Positions 21,426 through 33,357 of a DNA stretch of 64,000 bases are shown piece after piece. The notes below the pieces were generated by a model. The model was not told the origin of the DNA and did not search any database. It saw nothing but the letters and a program-made list of their open reading frames with translations. The DNA is from Hemerocallis citrina (taxonomy: Eukaryota; Streptophyta; Magnoliopsida; Asparagales; Asphodelaceae), in contig CM030364.1 in the NCBI GenBank assembly GCA_017893485.1, forward strand, positions 200,849,292 to 200,913,291, in the 5' to 3' direction. Every line of letters starts with the position of its first letter. The stretch's first letter is position 1. The position numbers were made by a program, and so were the translations under genes.

Positions 21426-22200
21426 AGTCGATTTGGAAAAGACCAGTCGACTTGTACAGTCAATTCCAGTTCTTCATAATCACTCGGGAGAGTCGACTGC
21501 TGCACATGGCCAGTCGGCTATTCCGCAGCTTTCTATGTTCAAAAATCATTCATGTGACAGTCGACTGTTATTCCATCAGTCGTCTGTCCTAGGGGTTTTT
21601 AACAGTACATTTCTATGTTCAGCTCAGTCGACTTGCTACTCGCATTAAGTCGACTGGACAGATTCATATTTCAAATTAAAGGATTATCTTTCTTACAGGT
21701 TCATGCATCATGGTGTCAAATCACAATATACATACTTTCATGTTTCATAGGCACGAAATTTCTTAATTGTTCAGTAATATCGCAGTATGGAATTTCAAGT
21801 AACTAACATTGTCTTTTCTTCAAGGAAGTGTTTAAACATGCATTTATACTTGTTCATAACTTTCTTGCAGAGATGAAAATATAAATCTCAATCCATTACA
21901 CTAGAATAACACAATAGAAAGATACCTCATTTCATGAAACTACTGGATTATTCATAGTTTAAACAAAGCATCGGTCGACTGTTCATAACACCAGTCGACT
22001 GCACATGCCATTCTTAGTTTCATTAATCATCACTAGTTCTTTTTCCACATGCTCATGGCTCCTCAGTCATGTATACCATGAAGAATATGAGTTTAGCCTT
22101 ACTATTTCATTTTAATTATACACATATAGGTCATGAAACTTCTAACAAAACATAAAACAGATGTCTCATACCAGTCGACTTATCCAAACGACAGTCGACT
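21426..22200. promoter_or_regulatory. Six pairs of AGTCGACT palindromes in the element 3 LTR
   Basis: AGTCGACT or a one-base variant starts at 21426/21445, 21491/21512, 21559/21578, 21626/21648, 21973/21993 and 22173/22193. Within pairs the spacing is 19-22 bp, about two DNA turns. All twelve recur in the other LTR, shifted by about 8,123 bp; there the first is a perfect AGTCGACT. They lie about 340-1,100 nt downstream of the LTR TATA box in the transcribed leader. Each pair could bind a dimeric protein as DNA or fold into a hairpin as RNA. Confidence 0.75.
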
Positions 22201-22562
22201 GTACTGACCCAATTCGTCATTGATTGCAGTGCTATTATTTCACTATTAGTCTTCCACAATTATCATCATAAACATACTCAAGCAATTCTAGTACGTTTGA
22301 ATTTACTTCTCATAAGCATAATAACAATCATCACAAATATGGCATATTTTCTACTTTAGAAGTCCTGAGAAACACCCACCTTATTGACGAAGTAATCGAA
22401 GTCCAGAAAAACTCCTTAATGCAACGCACCTTCCTTGTTCCTTGCTCCTTGCTCCTTGCCGAAGATCTCCAGATGATGATGCCCAGTCTCCACATACACT
22501 CTCTCACAATAATAATCTCATAAAATAATCTTAGTGTAAAGAACAACGGATGAGAGGGGGGG

Positions 22563-22570
22563 TATTTATA
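22563..22570 (-). promoter_or_regulatory. Element 3 LTR TATA box (partner 30686-30693)
   Basis: TATAAATA on the minus strand within GGTGTATAAATACCCCCC. The copy at 30693-30686 in the 5' LTR would drive the genomic RNA. Confidence 0.7.
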
Positions 22571-23048
22571 CACCAAAAGGAGTGAGATGGAAGGCTAGGA
22601 TTCAGTAGATGGTTATAGGATCAAAGGCTAGGATTGACTAGGGGGTTGTAAAAACTACCCACACCTTGCATAACCGCCCATGACTCCAATCCACTACTTA
22701 CTCCAACCGACCAAACAAGGGTGTGCTCTACACGTGTATGCAACATGCACGTGTGTGCACCAATCACCCTACTAGAACTTGTACACAAATGACAAGTCTA
22801 AAAAAAAAGATGCTACACATTCCATGTTGTAAAAAAAAAGGAATTAAATCCATGGGCTTAAATTAATTGGGCCAAAATAATTATTTTAAAAGAAAAATAA
22901 GTAAATTGACATTTGGGCTTTAGGAAAATGCTTTATAGAAAACAACATTCTTATTCATCATGTTGAAAATAATAGCCAAAATATTACACGTGCACACCAT
23001 ATATAAAAATAAATAATCTTTCATATATTCGAAAATCAGGGTATTACA

Positions 23049-23064
23049 ACACTCCCTCCTTAGA
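23049..23064 (-). other. Element 3 polypurine tract
   Basis: Minus strand TCTAAGGAGGGAGTGT directly before the 3' LTR. Confidence 0.7.
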
Positions 23065-23149
23065 ATAGTTCCGTCCCCGGAACTACAGTCAAGAGCGAGA
23101 AAAACAAAGATACAACACAACACAAGAACAAAAGAATACAAAGATACAA

Positions 23150-26100
23150 TCAAGCAAAAAGCTCAGGATAGTCTTTCAACATCCTCTTCTCAGATTCTCA
23201 AGTAGCCTCTTCCACCAAATGGTTTCTCCAGACCACCTTGACCATTGGTATCGTCTTATTCCTCAAGACTTTCTCCCTACGGTCAACAATCTCGACAGGA
23301 GACTCGATGTAGTTCAGATCCAACTGCAAACCTTCCGGCACTTCAGGCAAATGATGACTCAGATCTGGGATATAACCTCTCAGCATAGACACATGGAAGA
23401 CATTGTGCACCTGAGATGACTCTTCCGGTAATTCAAGCCGGTAAGCAGTTTTCCCGATCCTTTTCAATATCTTATACGGGCCTATGAACCTCGGGGCTAA
23501 CTTCCCGCCTTTGCCAAATCGAACCACACCTTTACTGGGTGATACTTTCAGAAAGACGAAGTCACCAACCTTAAACTCAAGGTCCCTTCTCCGGTTGTCT
23601 GCATAGCTTTTCTGCCTGCTCTGAGCTTCCACCAACCTTTTCCTGATCAGAACAATCTTCTCAGAAGTTTGCTGCACAAGCTCAGGACCAAACAACTGAC
23701 GCTCCCCAACTTCATACCAACAAACAGGAGTCCTGCACTTCCTGCCATACAAAGCTTCGTACGGCGCCATCCCAATGCTAGTCTGAAAACTGTTGTTGTA
23801 GGCAAACTCTACCAAGGTTAAATGCCTTTCCCAACTGCCTCCAAAGTCTAGTATACAACACCTAAGCATATCCTCAAGAATACGATTGACTCTCTCGGTC
23901 TGCCCATCGGTTTGCGGATGAAAAGCAATGCTGAAATCTGTCTTGGTACCCAAAGCTGTCTGAAGACTCCTCCAGAAATGCGAAGTAAACCGCGCATCTC
24001 GATCAGACACAATAGTTGAGGGAACACCATGAAGTCTGACAATCTCACCAACATACATCTCCGCCAACTTGTCCATCGAAGCAGTGAGTTTCATCGCCAA
24101 AAAGTGAGCGGACTTGGTCAATCGATCGACTATAACCCAAATCGCATCATTGCCTTTAGGACTCTTAGGCAATCCCGTAATGAAATCCATTCTGATGTTA
24201 TCCCACTTCCATTCCGGAATAGGTAACGGCTGTAATAGACCTCCGGGTCTCTGATTTTCGGCTTTGACTTGCTGACAAACCTCACACTTCGCCACAAATT
24301 CAGCCACATCCCGCTTCAAACCTGACCACCAGAAATGCTGTTTGATGTCTTTGTACATCTTAGTACTCCCAGGATGTACAGATAGAAGAGTAGCATGCGC
24401 CTCCTGAAGAATACTCTCCTTCAGGTCCGCCTGATTTGGAACACACAGTCTATCTCCGAACCACAGCACTCCATCCCTGATTTGAAATCCGGGCAACCTG
24501 CCAGCCCCAACCTGCTCCTTCATCTCCAAAATATCAGCATCAACTTCCTGACTTGCAATGATCCTTGCATTCAAAGTAGGATGAAGTCTCAACTGAGCCA
24601 AAGATGCTCCCAATCCTTGCAAGACAACCTCAATACCTGCTCGGTCCAGCTCCTCAATTAGATGCTTCTGAGTTGTAATCAAACTGGCCAAACTGCTCTT
24701 GTGACTAAGTGCATCAGCAACAACGTTAGCCTTCCCAGGATGATACTTGATCTCAGGTCGCATATCCTCGAGCACTTCCAACCATCTTCGCTGCCTCAGA
24801 TTCAGATCCCTTTGCTGATATATATACTTCAAGCTCTTGTGGTCCGTGTACATGTTCAACTTCTCACCGTACACATAGTGCCTCTATTGCTTCAAAGCAA
24901 AGATAATCGCAGCCAATTCCAGATTATGAGTCGGGTAATTTTTCTCATGTGGTCGTAGTTGCCTAGACCCATAAGCGATTACTCTACCTTCTTGCATTAA
25001 GACACAACCAAGCCCACGATGTGAAGCATCGCTATAAACATCATATTCAACACCTGCTCTAGGCAGAGCCAAAATAGGTGCAGTAGTCAGCTTCTCTTTC
25101 AACTCCTAAAAGCTCGCCTCACATTGCTCGGTCCACTTGAATCTCACATTCTTCTTGGTCAGTCCAGTAAGCGGCACAACTATCTGAGCATAACCTTGAA
25201 TGAATCTTCTGTAGTATCCAGTCATCCCAAGAAAACTTCTAACTTCCTTCACTGTAGTAGGCCTAGCCCAATCTCTCACCACCTCTATCTTCTGAGGGTC
25301 ATTCGTCACTCCCTCCTTAGAAAGGATGTGACCTAGGAATGCCACTTCAGATTTCCAGAAATCACACTTGGATAACTTGGCATACAACTTCTGCTCTTCC
25401 AACTTCTGTAAAACTGCTGCCAGATGCTCAGTGTGCTCCCCCTCTGACTTGGAGTACACGAGAATATCGTCGATAAACACCACGATGAAAGAATCAATGA
25501 ACGGCCTCAGAACTCTGTTCATTAAATCCATGAAGATTGCGGGTGCATTCGTCACTCCAAATGGCATAACTAAGAATTCGTAATGCCCATGCCGAGTTCT
25601 AAATGCAGTTTTGTGCACATCTTCGGCTTTCACTCGAACTTGGTGATATCCTGATCGAAGATCTATTTTGGAGAATACAGCTGCTCCTTGTAGATGATCA
25701 AACAAGTCATCAATTCGAGGAATAGGATACTTATTCTGAACAGTGACCTTATTCAGCTCTCGGTAATCGATACACATTCTCATCGATCCATCCTTCTTCT
25801 TTACCAAAAGCACTGGTGCTCCCCAAGGTGACGCACTAGGTTGAATAAAGCCTTTCTCCAACAATTCCTCAATCTGCCGTTTCACCTCATCCTGTTCCAC
25901 TGGAGCCATCCTATACGGTGCCTTAGAAATGGGTGCACTTCCCGGTTGAACAGTGATGCTGAACTCTACATCACGATGTGGAGGTAACCCAGGAAAATCT
26001 TCCAAGAACACAGTCGGATAATCCCGAACCACAGGAATCCCTTGCACTTCCACAGGAGTCTCTTTCTTGCGGATAGTTGCCACCAGCTTAAAACATTTCT

Positions 26101-26606
26101 GCTTCCCTTGGAAATTGACTTCAGATCCACCTGGAGCCTTCACTGTCACCGTCTTGGTCTTACACTCGATGCTTGCACTGTACACCGACATCCAATCAAT
26201 GCCGATGATGACATCGACTCCCAAGATAGTCAGCTCGATCAGATCAATGTCAAAGACTCGATCTCCAATCGCAATCTCGCAATCAGCATAATACCGATCA
26301 GTGGTCAAAGTTTCCCCTGATGGAGTAGCTACTGCTAAGATCTTGCCTGGAAAAATCTTCGATTCAACTCCCAACACTTTAGCAAATCTAGGAGACACAA
26401 ATGTATGAGAGGATCCAGTATCGAACAATACAACAGCTTTCATTCCATTTAGATAAAGTTCGCCTGTTACATAATACACACCATTACATAACAGTTTCAC
26501 AATATGAACGGGAAGAAGAAATGACAAAAAACCACTAAACATCCGCCCTCGTACCAGAGATGACCTGATCTGCCTCATCAGCATCAGCTTCCGTCAAGAC
26601 AAATAC
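23150..26606 (-). pseudogene. pol: Pol polyprotein of element 3 with chromodomain
   Basis: Domains in order: protease ([13 protein letters not shown]), reverse transcriptase ([20 protein letters not shown] with both catalytic Asp), RNase H ([29 protein letters not shown]), integrase with HHCC (HATLLSVHPGS, CEVCQQ) and DDE residues (RMDFITG, SDRDARF, GQTERVNR), then a chromodomain (SPVEIVDRREKVL, VKVVWRNH) that in this clade helps choose heterochromatic sites. Breaks are TAG at 25108-25106 and 24886-24884 and TGA at 23200-23198. All look like single transitions of Gln or Trp codons. Everything else is open, so this element decayed only recently. Confidence 0.88.
26464..26554 (-). other. Putative 91-bp intron between gag and protease of element 3
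   Basis: On the minus strand the stretch starts GTACGAGG and ends TTATGTAACAG, is T-rich with a pyrimidine run (TTTCTTCTTCCC), and includes an in-frame TAG. Removing it brings the frame after Gag into the protease frame with no indel, and the resulting spacing to the protease DTG matches related elements as I remember them. Unspliced RNA would stop after Gag; spliced RNA would encode Gag-Pol. This is inference from sequence only. Confidence 0.55.
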
Positions 26607-27539
26607 TCATCCTGGTTGGTACGGCCTTTTCCCAGTCTGCTGTATTGGCACATTGTGATTGCCAGCCAGTGGTTTGAGACATTGAGATTTGTAATGTCCC
26701 GTCTCACCACAGTTGTAGCAAGTGACTGCAGAAGGTCTCGCCACATTGTTCCCGGGCCCCCCAGCTACACTGATAGCGTTCGTCCCTGTCGGTTTGAACC
26801 TCTGTGCAGATGGTTGCCCCTTGAAACTCCCAGAATTGGCGGGCATCTTTCCAGACTGCCAGTTGTTCCTCCGGTTCTGAAGAACATGGAACTGCTCCAT
26901 ATCTGCTTCCGTCGCTGCTGTCCTCTTGACCAACCTGTCGAATCTCCTGATACCAAGGGGTATCATCCGGGATCTCAAGCTTGGCCTCAGTCCATGCTCG
27001 AACTTACAAGCCTTCTTCGCCTCATCCATCACCAGTTCTGGAGCATACCTAGAGAGCTGAGTAAACTTAGTCTCATACTCCCTCACTGACATGCTGCCTT
27101 GCTGAAGTGACAGAAACTCCATTGCCTTCTTCTCCTGAACATCGGAGGGGAAATAGTGACTGCGGAATTCTTCCAGAAATTCCTCCCAGCCAAGCAACAT
27201 GCCTCCCATGGTCCTCTTCATTGACTTCCACCACACAGCCGCATCCTTCTCCAGTTGCAAAGTCGCCAATTTGACCTTGCTGCCTTCCGGGGTCCCTAAC
27301 ACCTCGAAGATTGTCTCCACTTGCCGAATCCAGTTGTCAGACGCATCTGGGTCTGACTTTCCCTCGAATACATGTGGTTTCATTCTCTTGAATGATTCCA
27401 CTAGCTTAATCGCCTCGGGCACTGGATTCACCGGCCCCCTTCCTTGGTTCATAGCCACTGCATTAAGCGTCTAGTAGACCCTTGCAAGTTCGGTCTCCAG
27501 ATCCAAACCTTCCCCATTCCTAGCTCCTCTTCTCGACAT
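26607..27539 (-). pseudogene. gag: Gag of element 3
   Basis: Begins MSRRGARNGEGLDLETELAR at 27539. It has the retrotransposon gag domain (WWKSMKRTMGG, FLEEFRSHYFP, MEFLSLQQGSMSVREYETKF) and a single CCHC zinc knuckle (CYNCGETGHYKSQC) near the C-terminus, as in chromoviruses. A TAG at codon 23 (27473-27471) replaces a probable Gln, and a TGA at 26609-26607 stands where the frame should run on, probably a former Arg codon. Both are C-to-T type changes. A shorter product could start at the Met at 27458. Confidence 0.85.
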
Positions 27540-27680
27540 ATTCTGATGCAAAAAATCCATTAAATTCGAAGTATAAGACAAGAACTTAAATCAACTTGCA
27601 TTTCATTGAATTCCAAACTTTATACATTCGAATTAAAACATTTTTGACATCAGAATAAAAGAAATAGCAGCTACAACAAT

Positions 27681-28106
27681 CTAACTCCTACGGTTCCTCT
27701 TCGCTTCTCGAAGTTCTCTCCGTAGTTCATCAACTTCGTCCTTCAGCACATCTGTCAGGTTCTTTCTCTTCTCAAGTTCCCATACCCGGTGACTGAGAAC
27801 AGAAAAGTCGTCCTTCCGCTTTGCCAGCTGAGCTTCCAATACTCCAACTCTATCTCGCAGTGTTTCCACCTGCCTCTGAAGAGAAGCCACGGTGCTACTC
27901 AGAACTGGTCCCTCTTCTTCATCAGAAGAAGAATCGTCAGACGAGTCTGGAGGTGGGGTAATCTCTCGAGATTCAGGCCACTCCTCCTCATCAGAATCTG
28001 CTTGCCCAGGGTGATACTCATCCTCAGAATCAGCCTGTCCAGGATGGTACGCTTCCTCAATGATATGCCAGTCGTCGTCTCCAGCAGGGTCGAAGTGATC
28101 AGCCAT
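27681..28106 (-). CDS. Leader ORF of element 3: acidic, coiled-coil protein
   Basis: An uninterrupted 141-residue frame from the Met at 28106, between the primer site (28263-28274) and gag. The frame is also open upstream to a Met at 28190, but MADHFDPAGDD looks the likelier start. The first half is strongly acidic with a direct repeat (EAYHPGQADSEDE / EYHPGQADSDEEE); the second half is heptad-like (LQRQVETLRDRVGVLEAQL) with a basic end. I do not recognise a family. Staying open in an element with five nonsense changes elsewhere may be chance or selection. It may be an extra structural protein. Confidence 0.5.
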   Translation of the reverse strand: MADHFDPAGDDDWHIIEEAYHPGQADSEDEYHPGQADSDEEEWPESREITPPPDSSDDSSSDEEEGPVLSSTVASLQRQVETLRDRVGVLEAQLAKRKDDFSVLSHRVWELEKRKNLTDVLKDEVDELRRELREAKRNRRS

Positions 28107-28262
28107 CTTAGAAAGTAGGGAGGAAGGAGCATAAGTCATAGAGCAACACAAATGTAAGTCACTTACATTTAAATCTCTAAACTCAAACACACACTCTAAT
28201 GTCCACTTCTAGGGTGTCGTTCCTTATAAATTTGTACAAGTGTAGAAAGCGCAGAAAGCGTG

Positions 28263-28274
28263 GCTCTGATACCA
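28263..28274 (-). other. Element 3 primer-binding site (initiator tRNA-Met)
   Basis: Minus strand TGGTATCAGAGC, three bases inside the 5' LTR. This is the classic plant initiator tRNA-Met site. Confidence 0.9.
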
Positions 28275-28277
28275 CTC

Positions 28278-31168
28278 TGTAACGCCCTGAATCCCAAATA
28301 CACTGAATTCGAGATGTTCTACAGGATCTTTTCACTTTCTTCAGTACAACTTTACAAGGAATTTAAACTTTTCACTTTACATCAGAGTTTACATCATATA
28401 TTACACTTTTCATTTGCACAGCGGAAGTAAAAATTTACAACATTTACATAAATGTACAACAACATGGTAAAATCTTTATGCATCCATTCCTCTTTAACAT
28501 GTAATTTGTCCTGCATACAAAACTGTGGGTACGTCAGTTTATTCAACCGACGATAGTTATACATGGCCATCCTCTCTATGCCAGAAACAGTATAACGATT
28601 CTCATTTCTTAATAGATCACAAACTTGTTCACATTCAAAATAAAAGAAAAGAGGGAAATCTTATTGATGTCGTGTTGTGATTGTGCACTAAATTCTTAAT
28701 GCAATTATTTAATTTACATGACACTAATGCACACTTGTTCGGATTCTATGCATCCCATACTACATAGGTCCGAGGGCAAGCCTCTTAATCGTTCTTCATT
28801 TTTGTAGGGTTCAATTCCTCGCCATGACTTAATCTACTGCTGTAATTACGGTAAGTATCCTAGATATTTTCCGACTTACGAACTCATGTCTAGGCACTCT
28901 GGAGGGAATCCCATCGCTGACATGACTCATCATGCAGACATCCTGTGGTAATTCAGCTCTCACCATAGACATGACACCACCCGTAGTCTTCAAACATCCC
29001 ACGAGCGTCGCCACTGGGACGGTACTCTGGAGTAGTATCCTCACCTAGACTCATCATGGGAATTCCTGGGATACACTCTCGCCGCTACTCAATAGCCCTC
29101 ATACTCAATGTTTTTCTCTTACTTTCATCACATCTCCACTATGTACTAGTCCTTATTTTAATAGAATCATGAATAAAAATCAAAGTTCTGGAGTTAGCCT
29201 CTCCACTAAACCGGACTTATTCATTCATTTCAATACATGACCAACCTTGGTCTTTAAATTCTCATTTTTCATTTCATTTCCATTGCCGGGGGAGACTTAG
29301 CTACTCCTTTGTTCAATTTCCAATTCACAACTTCCAATTTGAGCAATTCCAACTCATGAATTCATTTTCATTGCCTCAGCATATCATGTTCTGACTTTCA
29401 TATTCATACAATTATCAATTCAAAACTATCATTCCTTTCATGTACATTCATGCAGCAATAAATGGAGTTTATCAACATCGATCATAAAGTTCACAACTTT
29501 TAACAACAATCAACGGAAATCTCTGACATATCAAAATACATTCTGTACAGTCGACTTGGAAAAGACCAGTCGACTTGTACAGTCAATTCCAGTTCTTCAT
29601 AATCACTCGGGAGAGTCGACTGCTGCACATGGCCAGTCGGCTGTTCCGCAGCTTTCTATGTTCAAAAATCATTCATGTGACAGTCGACTGTTATTCCATC
29701 AGTCGTCTGTCCTGGGGGTTTTTAACAGTACATTTCTATGTTCAGCTCAGTCGACTTGCTACTCGCATTAAGTCGACTGGACAGATTCATATTTCAAATT
29801 AAAGGATTATCTTTCTTACAGGTTCATGCATCATGGTGTCAAATCACAATATACATACTTTCATGTTTCATAGGCACGAAATTTCTTAATTGTTCAGTAA
29901 TATCGCAGTATGGAATTTCAAGTAACTAACATTGTCTTTTCTTCAAGGAAGTGTTTAAACATGCATTTATACTTGTTCATAACTTTCTTGCAGAGATGAA
30001 AATATAAATCTCAATCCATTACACTAGAATAACACAATAGAAAGATACCTCATTTCATGAAACTACTGGATTATTCATAGTTTAAACAAAGCATCGGTCG
30101 ACTGTTCATAACACCAGTCGACTGCACATGCCATTCTTAGTTTCATTAATCATCACTAGTTCTTTTTCCACATGCTCATGGCTCCTCAGTCATGTATACC
30201 ATGAAGAATATGAGTTTAGCCTTACTATTTCATTTTAATTATACACATATAGGTCATGAAACTTCTAACAAAACATAAAACAGATGTCTCATACCAGTCG
30301 ACTTATCCAAACGACAGTCGACTGTACTGACCCAATTCGTCATTGATTGCAGTGCTATTATTTCACTATTAGTCTTCCACAATTATCATCATAAACATAC
30401 TCAAGCAATTCTAGTACGTTTGAATTTACTTCTCATAAGCATAATAACAATCATCACAAATATGGCATATTTTCTACTTTAGAAGTCCTGAGAAACACCC
30501 ACCTTATTGACGAAGTAATCGAAGTCCAGAAAAACTCCTTAATGCAACGCACCTTCCTTGTTCCTTGCTCCTTGCTCCTTGCCGAAGATCTCCAGATGAT
30601 GATGCCCGGTCTCCACACACACTCTCTCACAATAATAATCTCATAAAATAATCTTAGTGTAAAGAACAACGGATGAGAGGGGGGGTATTTATACACCAAA
30701 AGGAGTGAGATGGAAGGCTAGGATTCAGTAGATGGTTATAGGATCAAAGGCTAGGATTGACTAGGGGGTTGTAAAAACTACCCACACCTTGCATAACCGC
30801 CCATGACTCCAACCCACTACTTACTCCAACCGGCCAAACAAGGGTGTGCTCTACACGTGTATGCAACATGCACGTGTGTGCACCAATCACCCTACTAGAA
30901 CTTGTACACAAATGACAAGTCTAAAAAAAAGATGCTACACATTCCATGTTGTAAAAAAAGGAATTAAATCCATGGGCTTAAATTAATTGGGCCAAAATAA
31001 TTATTTTAAAAGAAAAATAAGTAAATTGACATTTGGGCTTTAGGAAAATGCTTTATAGAAAACAACATTCTTATTCATCATGTTGAAAATAATAGCCAAA
31101 ATATTACACGTGCACACCATATATAAAAATAAATAATCTTTCATATATTCGAAAATCAGGGTATTACA
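28278..31168 (-). repeat. Element 3 5' LTR (2,891 bp)
   Basis: Upstream LTR in the element's orientation, about 99% like 20155-23048. It contains the promoter (TATA 30693-30686) and a second copy of the palindrome pairs (about 29549-30323). Confidence 0.93.
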
Positions 31169-31264
31169 CGTCGTGCCCTGTTTTTTGTAAAATTTCAATA
31201 TCTTGTAAATATGTCAGCTTTATTAAAACAATTTTTTACTTCGTATTGATTCCGATTAGGGAAC

Positions 31265-31690
31265 ATATCTCGGCGGTCGGATAGCATCGCGAGCCAGGAA
31301 AGCTTCCCTTACAAGCTTATGGCTCGGCAGTCGGATAGTATCGCGAGCCAGAAAAGCTTCCCTTACAAGCTTACAGCTCGGCGCTCGGATAGCATCGCGA
31401 GCCAGGAAAGCTTCCCTTACAAGCTTACGGCTCATCGGTCGGATAGCATCGCGAGCCAGGAAAGCTTCCCTTACGAGCTTACGGCTCGGCGGTCGGATAG
31501 CATCGCGAGCCAGAAAAGCTTCCCCTACAAGCTTACAGCTCGGCGGTCGGATAGCATCGCGAGCCAGAAAAGCTTCCCTTACAAGCTTACGGCTCGGCGG
31601 TCGGATAGCATCGCGAGCCAGGAAAGCTTCCCTTACAAGCTTACGGCTCGGCGCTCGGATAGCATCGCGAGCCGAAAAAGCTACATCCAT
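31265..31690. repeat. 54-bp satellite of element 2, left array
   Basis: Eight units at about 31280, 31334, 31388, 31442, 31496, 31550, 31604 and 31658, each with GGATAGCATCGCGAGCC then AAAGCTTCCCTTACAAGCTTA. Because 54 is a multiple of three the repeat is open in several frames; I do not take these as genes. The core is shared with the 37081-38465 array. Confidence 0.9.
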
Positions 31691-33357
31691 ACCGTCCTCC
31701 TGAGAACAAGTACAGGGGCTCGGCGTCGACCTCGAGCAAGGCCAAGGCTTTCTTCAAAGCACCTCGACCATCACGCTCGGCGACGACCTTCAGCTACTCC
31801 CGTTGCTGGCTTTCTCCCCGGTGAGGGGGCTCGGCATTTGCCCCTAGCAGGATTTGGGCTTCTTCAAGCCCATCAACTACGCGCAATGCAGCAACCGCTA
31901 GCCACACCCGTACTGTCTTCCTGAGAACAGGTGTGGGGGCTCGGCGTCGGCCCCGAGCAAGGCAGTGGCTTTCTTCAAAGCCACTCAGCCGATACGCTCA
32001 ATGGCAACCTCCGGCCACCCATTACTGGCTTTCTCCCCGGTGAGGGGGCTCGGCATCTGTCCCTGGCATGGGTTGGGCTTCTTCAAGCCGATCGACCCAA
32101 GCGCACCGCGACAACCGCCAGCCACGCCCATACCGTCTTCCTGAGAACAGGTGTGGGGGCTCGGCGTCGGCCCCGAACAAGGTAGTGACTTTCTTCAAAG
32201 CCACTCGGCTGATACGCTCGGTGGCGACCTCCGGCCACCCATTACTGGCTTTCTCCCCGGTGAGGGGGCTTGGCATCTGCCCCTGGTATGGGTTGGGTTT
32301 CTTCAAGCCGATCAACCCAAATGCACGGTGGCAACTGCCTGTCACGCCCATACCGTCTTCCTGAGAATAAGTACGGGGGCTCGGCATCGATCTCGAGCAA
32401 GGCCGAGACTTTTTTCAAAGCATCTCGACCATCACGTTCGGCGATGACCTTCAGCTACGCCCGTTACTGGCTTTCTCCCCGGTGAGGGGGCTCGGCATCT
32501 TCCCCTGATATGGGTCATCTGCCCCTGGTATGGGTTGGGCTTCTTCTAGCCGATCAACCCAAGCGCACGGCGGCAACCGCCAGCCACGCCCATACCGTCT
32601 TCCTGAGAACAGGTGTGGGGGCTCGGCGTCGGCCCCGAGCAAGGCAGTAGCTTTCTTCAAAGCCACTCGGCCGATACGCTCGGTGGCAACCTCCGGCCAC
32701 CCATTATTGACTTTCTCACCGGTGAGGGGGCTCGGCATCTTCCCCTAGCAAGGTTTGGGCTTCTTCAAGCCCATCAACTACGCGCGAGGCGGAAACCGCC
32801 AGCCACACCCGTACCGTCTTCCTGAGAACAGGTGTGGGTGCTCGGCATCTGCCCCTAGCATGGGTTGGGCTTCTTCAAGCCGATCAACCCAAGCATACGG
32901 TGGCAACCGCCAGCCACGCCCATACCGTCTTCCTGAGAACAAGTATGGGGGCTCGGCGTCGACCTCAAGCAAGGCCGAGGCTTTTTTCAAAGCACCTCGT
33001 CCATCACGCTCGGGGACGACCTTCAGCTACGCCCGTTACTGGCTTTTTCCCCGGTGAAAGGGCCCCTGGCATGGGTTGGGCTTCTTCAAGCCGATCAACC
33101 CAAGCGCACGGCGGCAACCGCCAGCCACGCCCATACCGTCTTCCGGAGAACAGGTGTAGGGGCTCGGCGTCGGCCCCGAGCAAGGCAGTGGCTTTCTTCA
33201 AAGCCACTCGACCGATACGCTCGGTGGCGACCTCCGGCCACCCATTACTGGCTTTCTCCCCGGTGAGGGGGCTCGGCATCTTCCCCTGGCATGGGTTGGG
33301 CTTCTTCAAGCCGATTAACCCAAGAGCACGGTGGCAACCGCCAGCCACGCCCATACA
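31688..33357. repeat. About 220-bp satellite of element 2
   Basis: About eight units, each starting near ATACCGTCTTCCTGAGAAC (31688, 31907, 32129, 32349, 32591, 32810, 32921, 33132). They contain GGGGGCTCGGCGTCGGCCCCGAGC-like and CCCCGGTGAGGGGGCTCGGC-like hairpins. Most steps are 219-222 bp; one is enlarged and one shortened. A related array in element 4 is at 48050-49395. Confidence 0.85.

Larger units (their letters stand above)
20155..23048 (-). repeat. Element 3 3' LTR (2,894 bp)
   Basis: Downstream LTR in the element's own orientation. It holds a TATA box (minus strand, 22570-22563) and the palindrome pairs at 21426-22200. No coding frame in it is supported. Confidence 0.93.
20155..31168 (-). 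mobile_element. Element 3: chromodomain Ty3/gypsy element (Tekay/Del-like)
   Basis: Inserted in element 2, reading on the minus strand. LTRs of 2,894 and 2,891 bp (minus-strand ends TGTAATACCC...GGGGCGTTACA), a primer site matching initiator tRNA-Met, a leader ORF, gag, pol with C-terminal chromodomain, and a purine tract. Flanks are TGTCG (20150-20154) and CGTCG (31169-31173), a 4-of-5 target duplication. The uninterrupted sequence in element 4 (CATGCCGATTACAT, near 49680) supports the join. The LTRs differ at about two dozen sites, near 1%. Five nonsense changes make it non-autonomous. Confidence 0.9.

Noticed and set aside
27789..28132. Frames overlapping the leader ORF of element 3
   Set aside because: The 141-codon minus-strand frame has the clear acidic and coiled-coil pattern; the others look random.
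31319..31924. 201-codon open frame with an 18-residue repeat
   Set aside because: A by-product of a 54-bp satellite whose length is a multiple of three; open in several frames on both strands.
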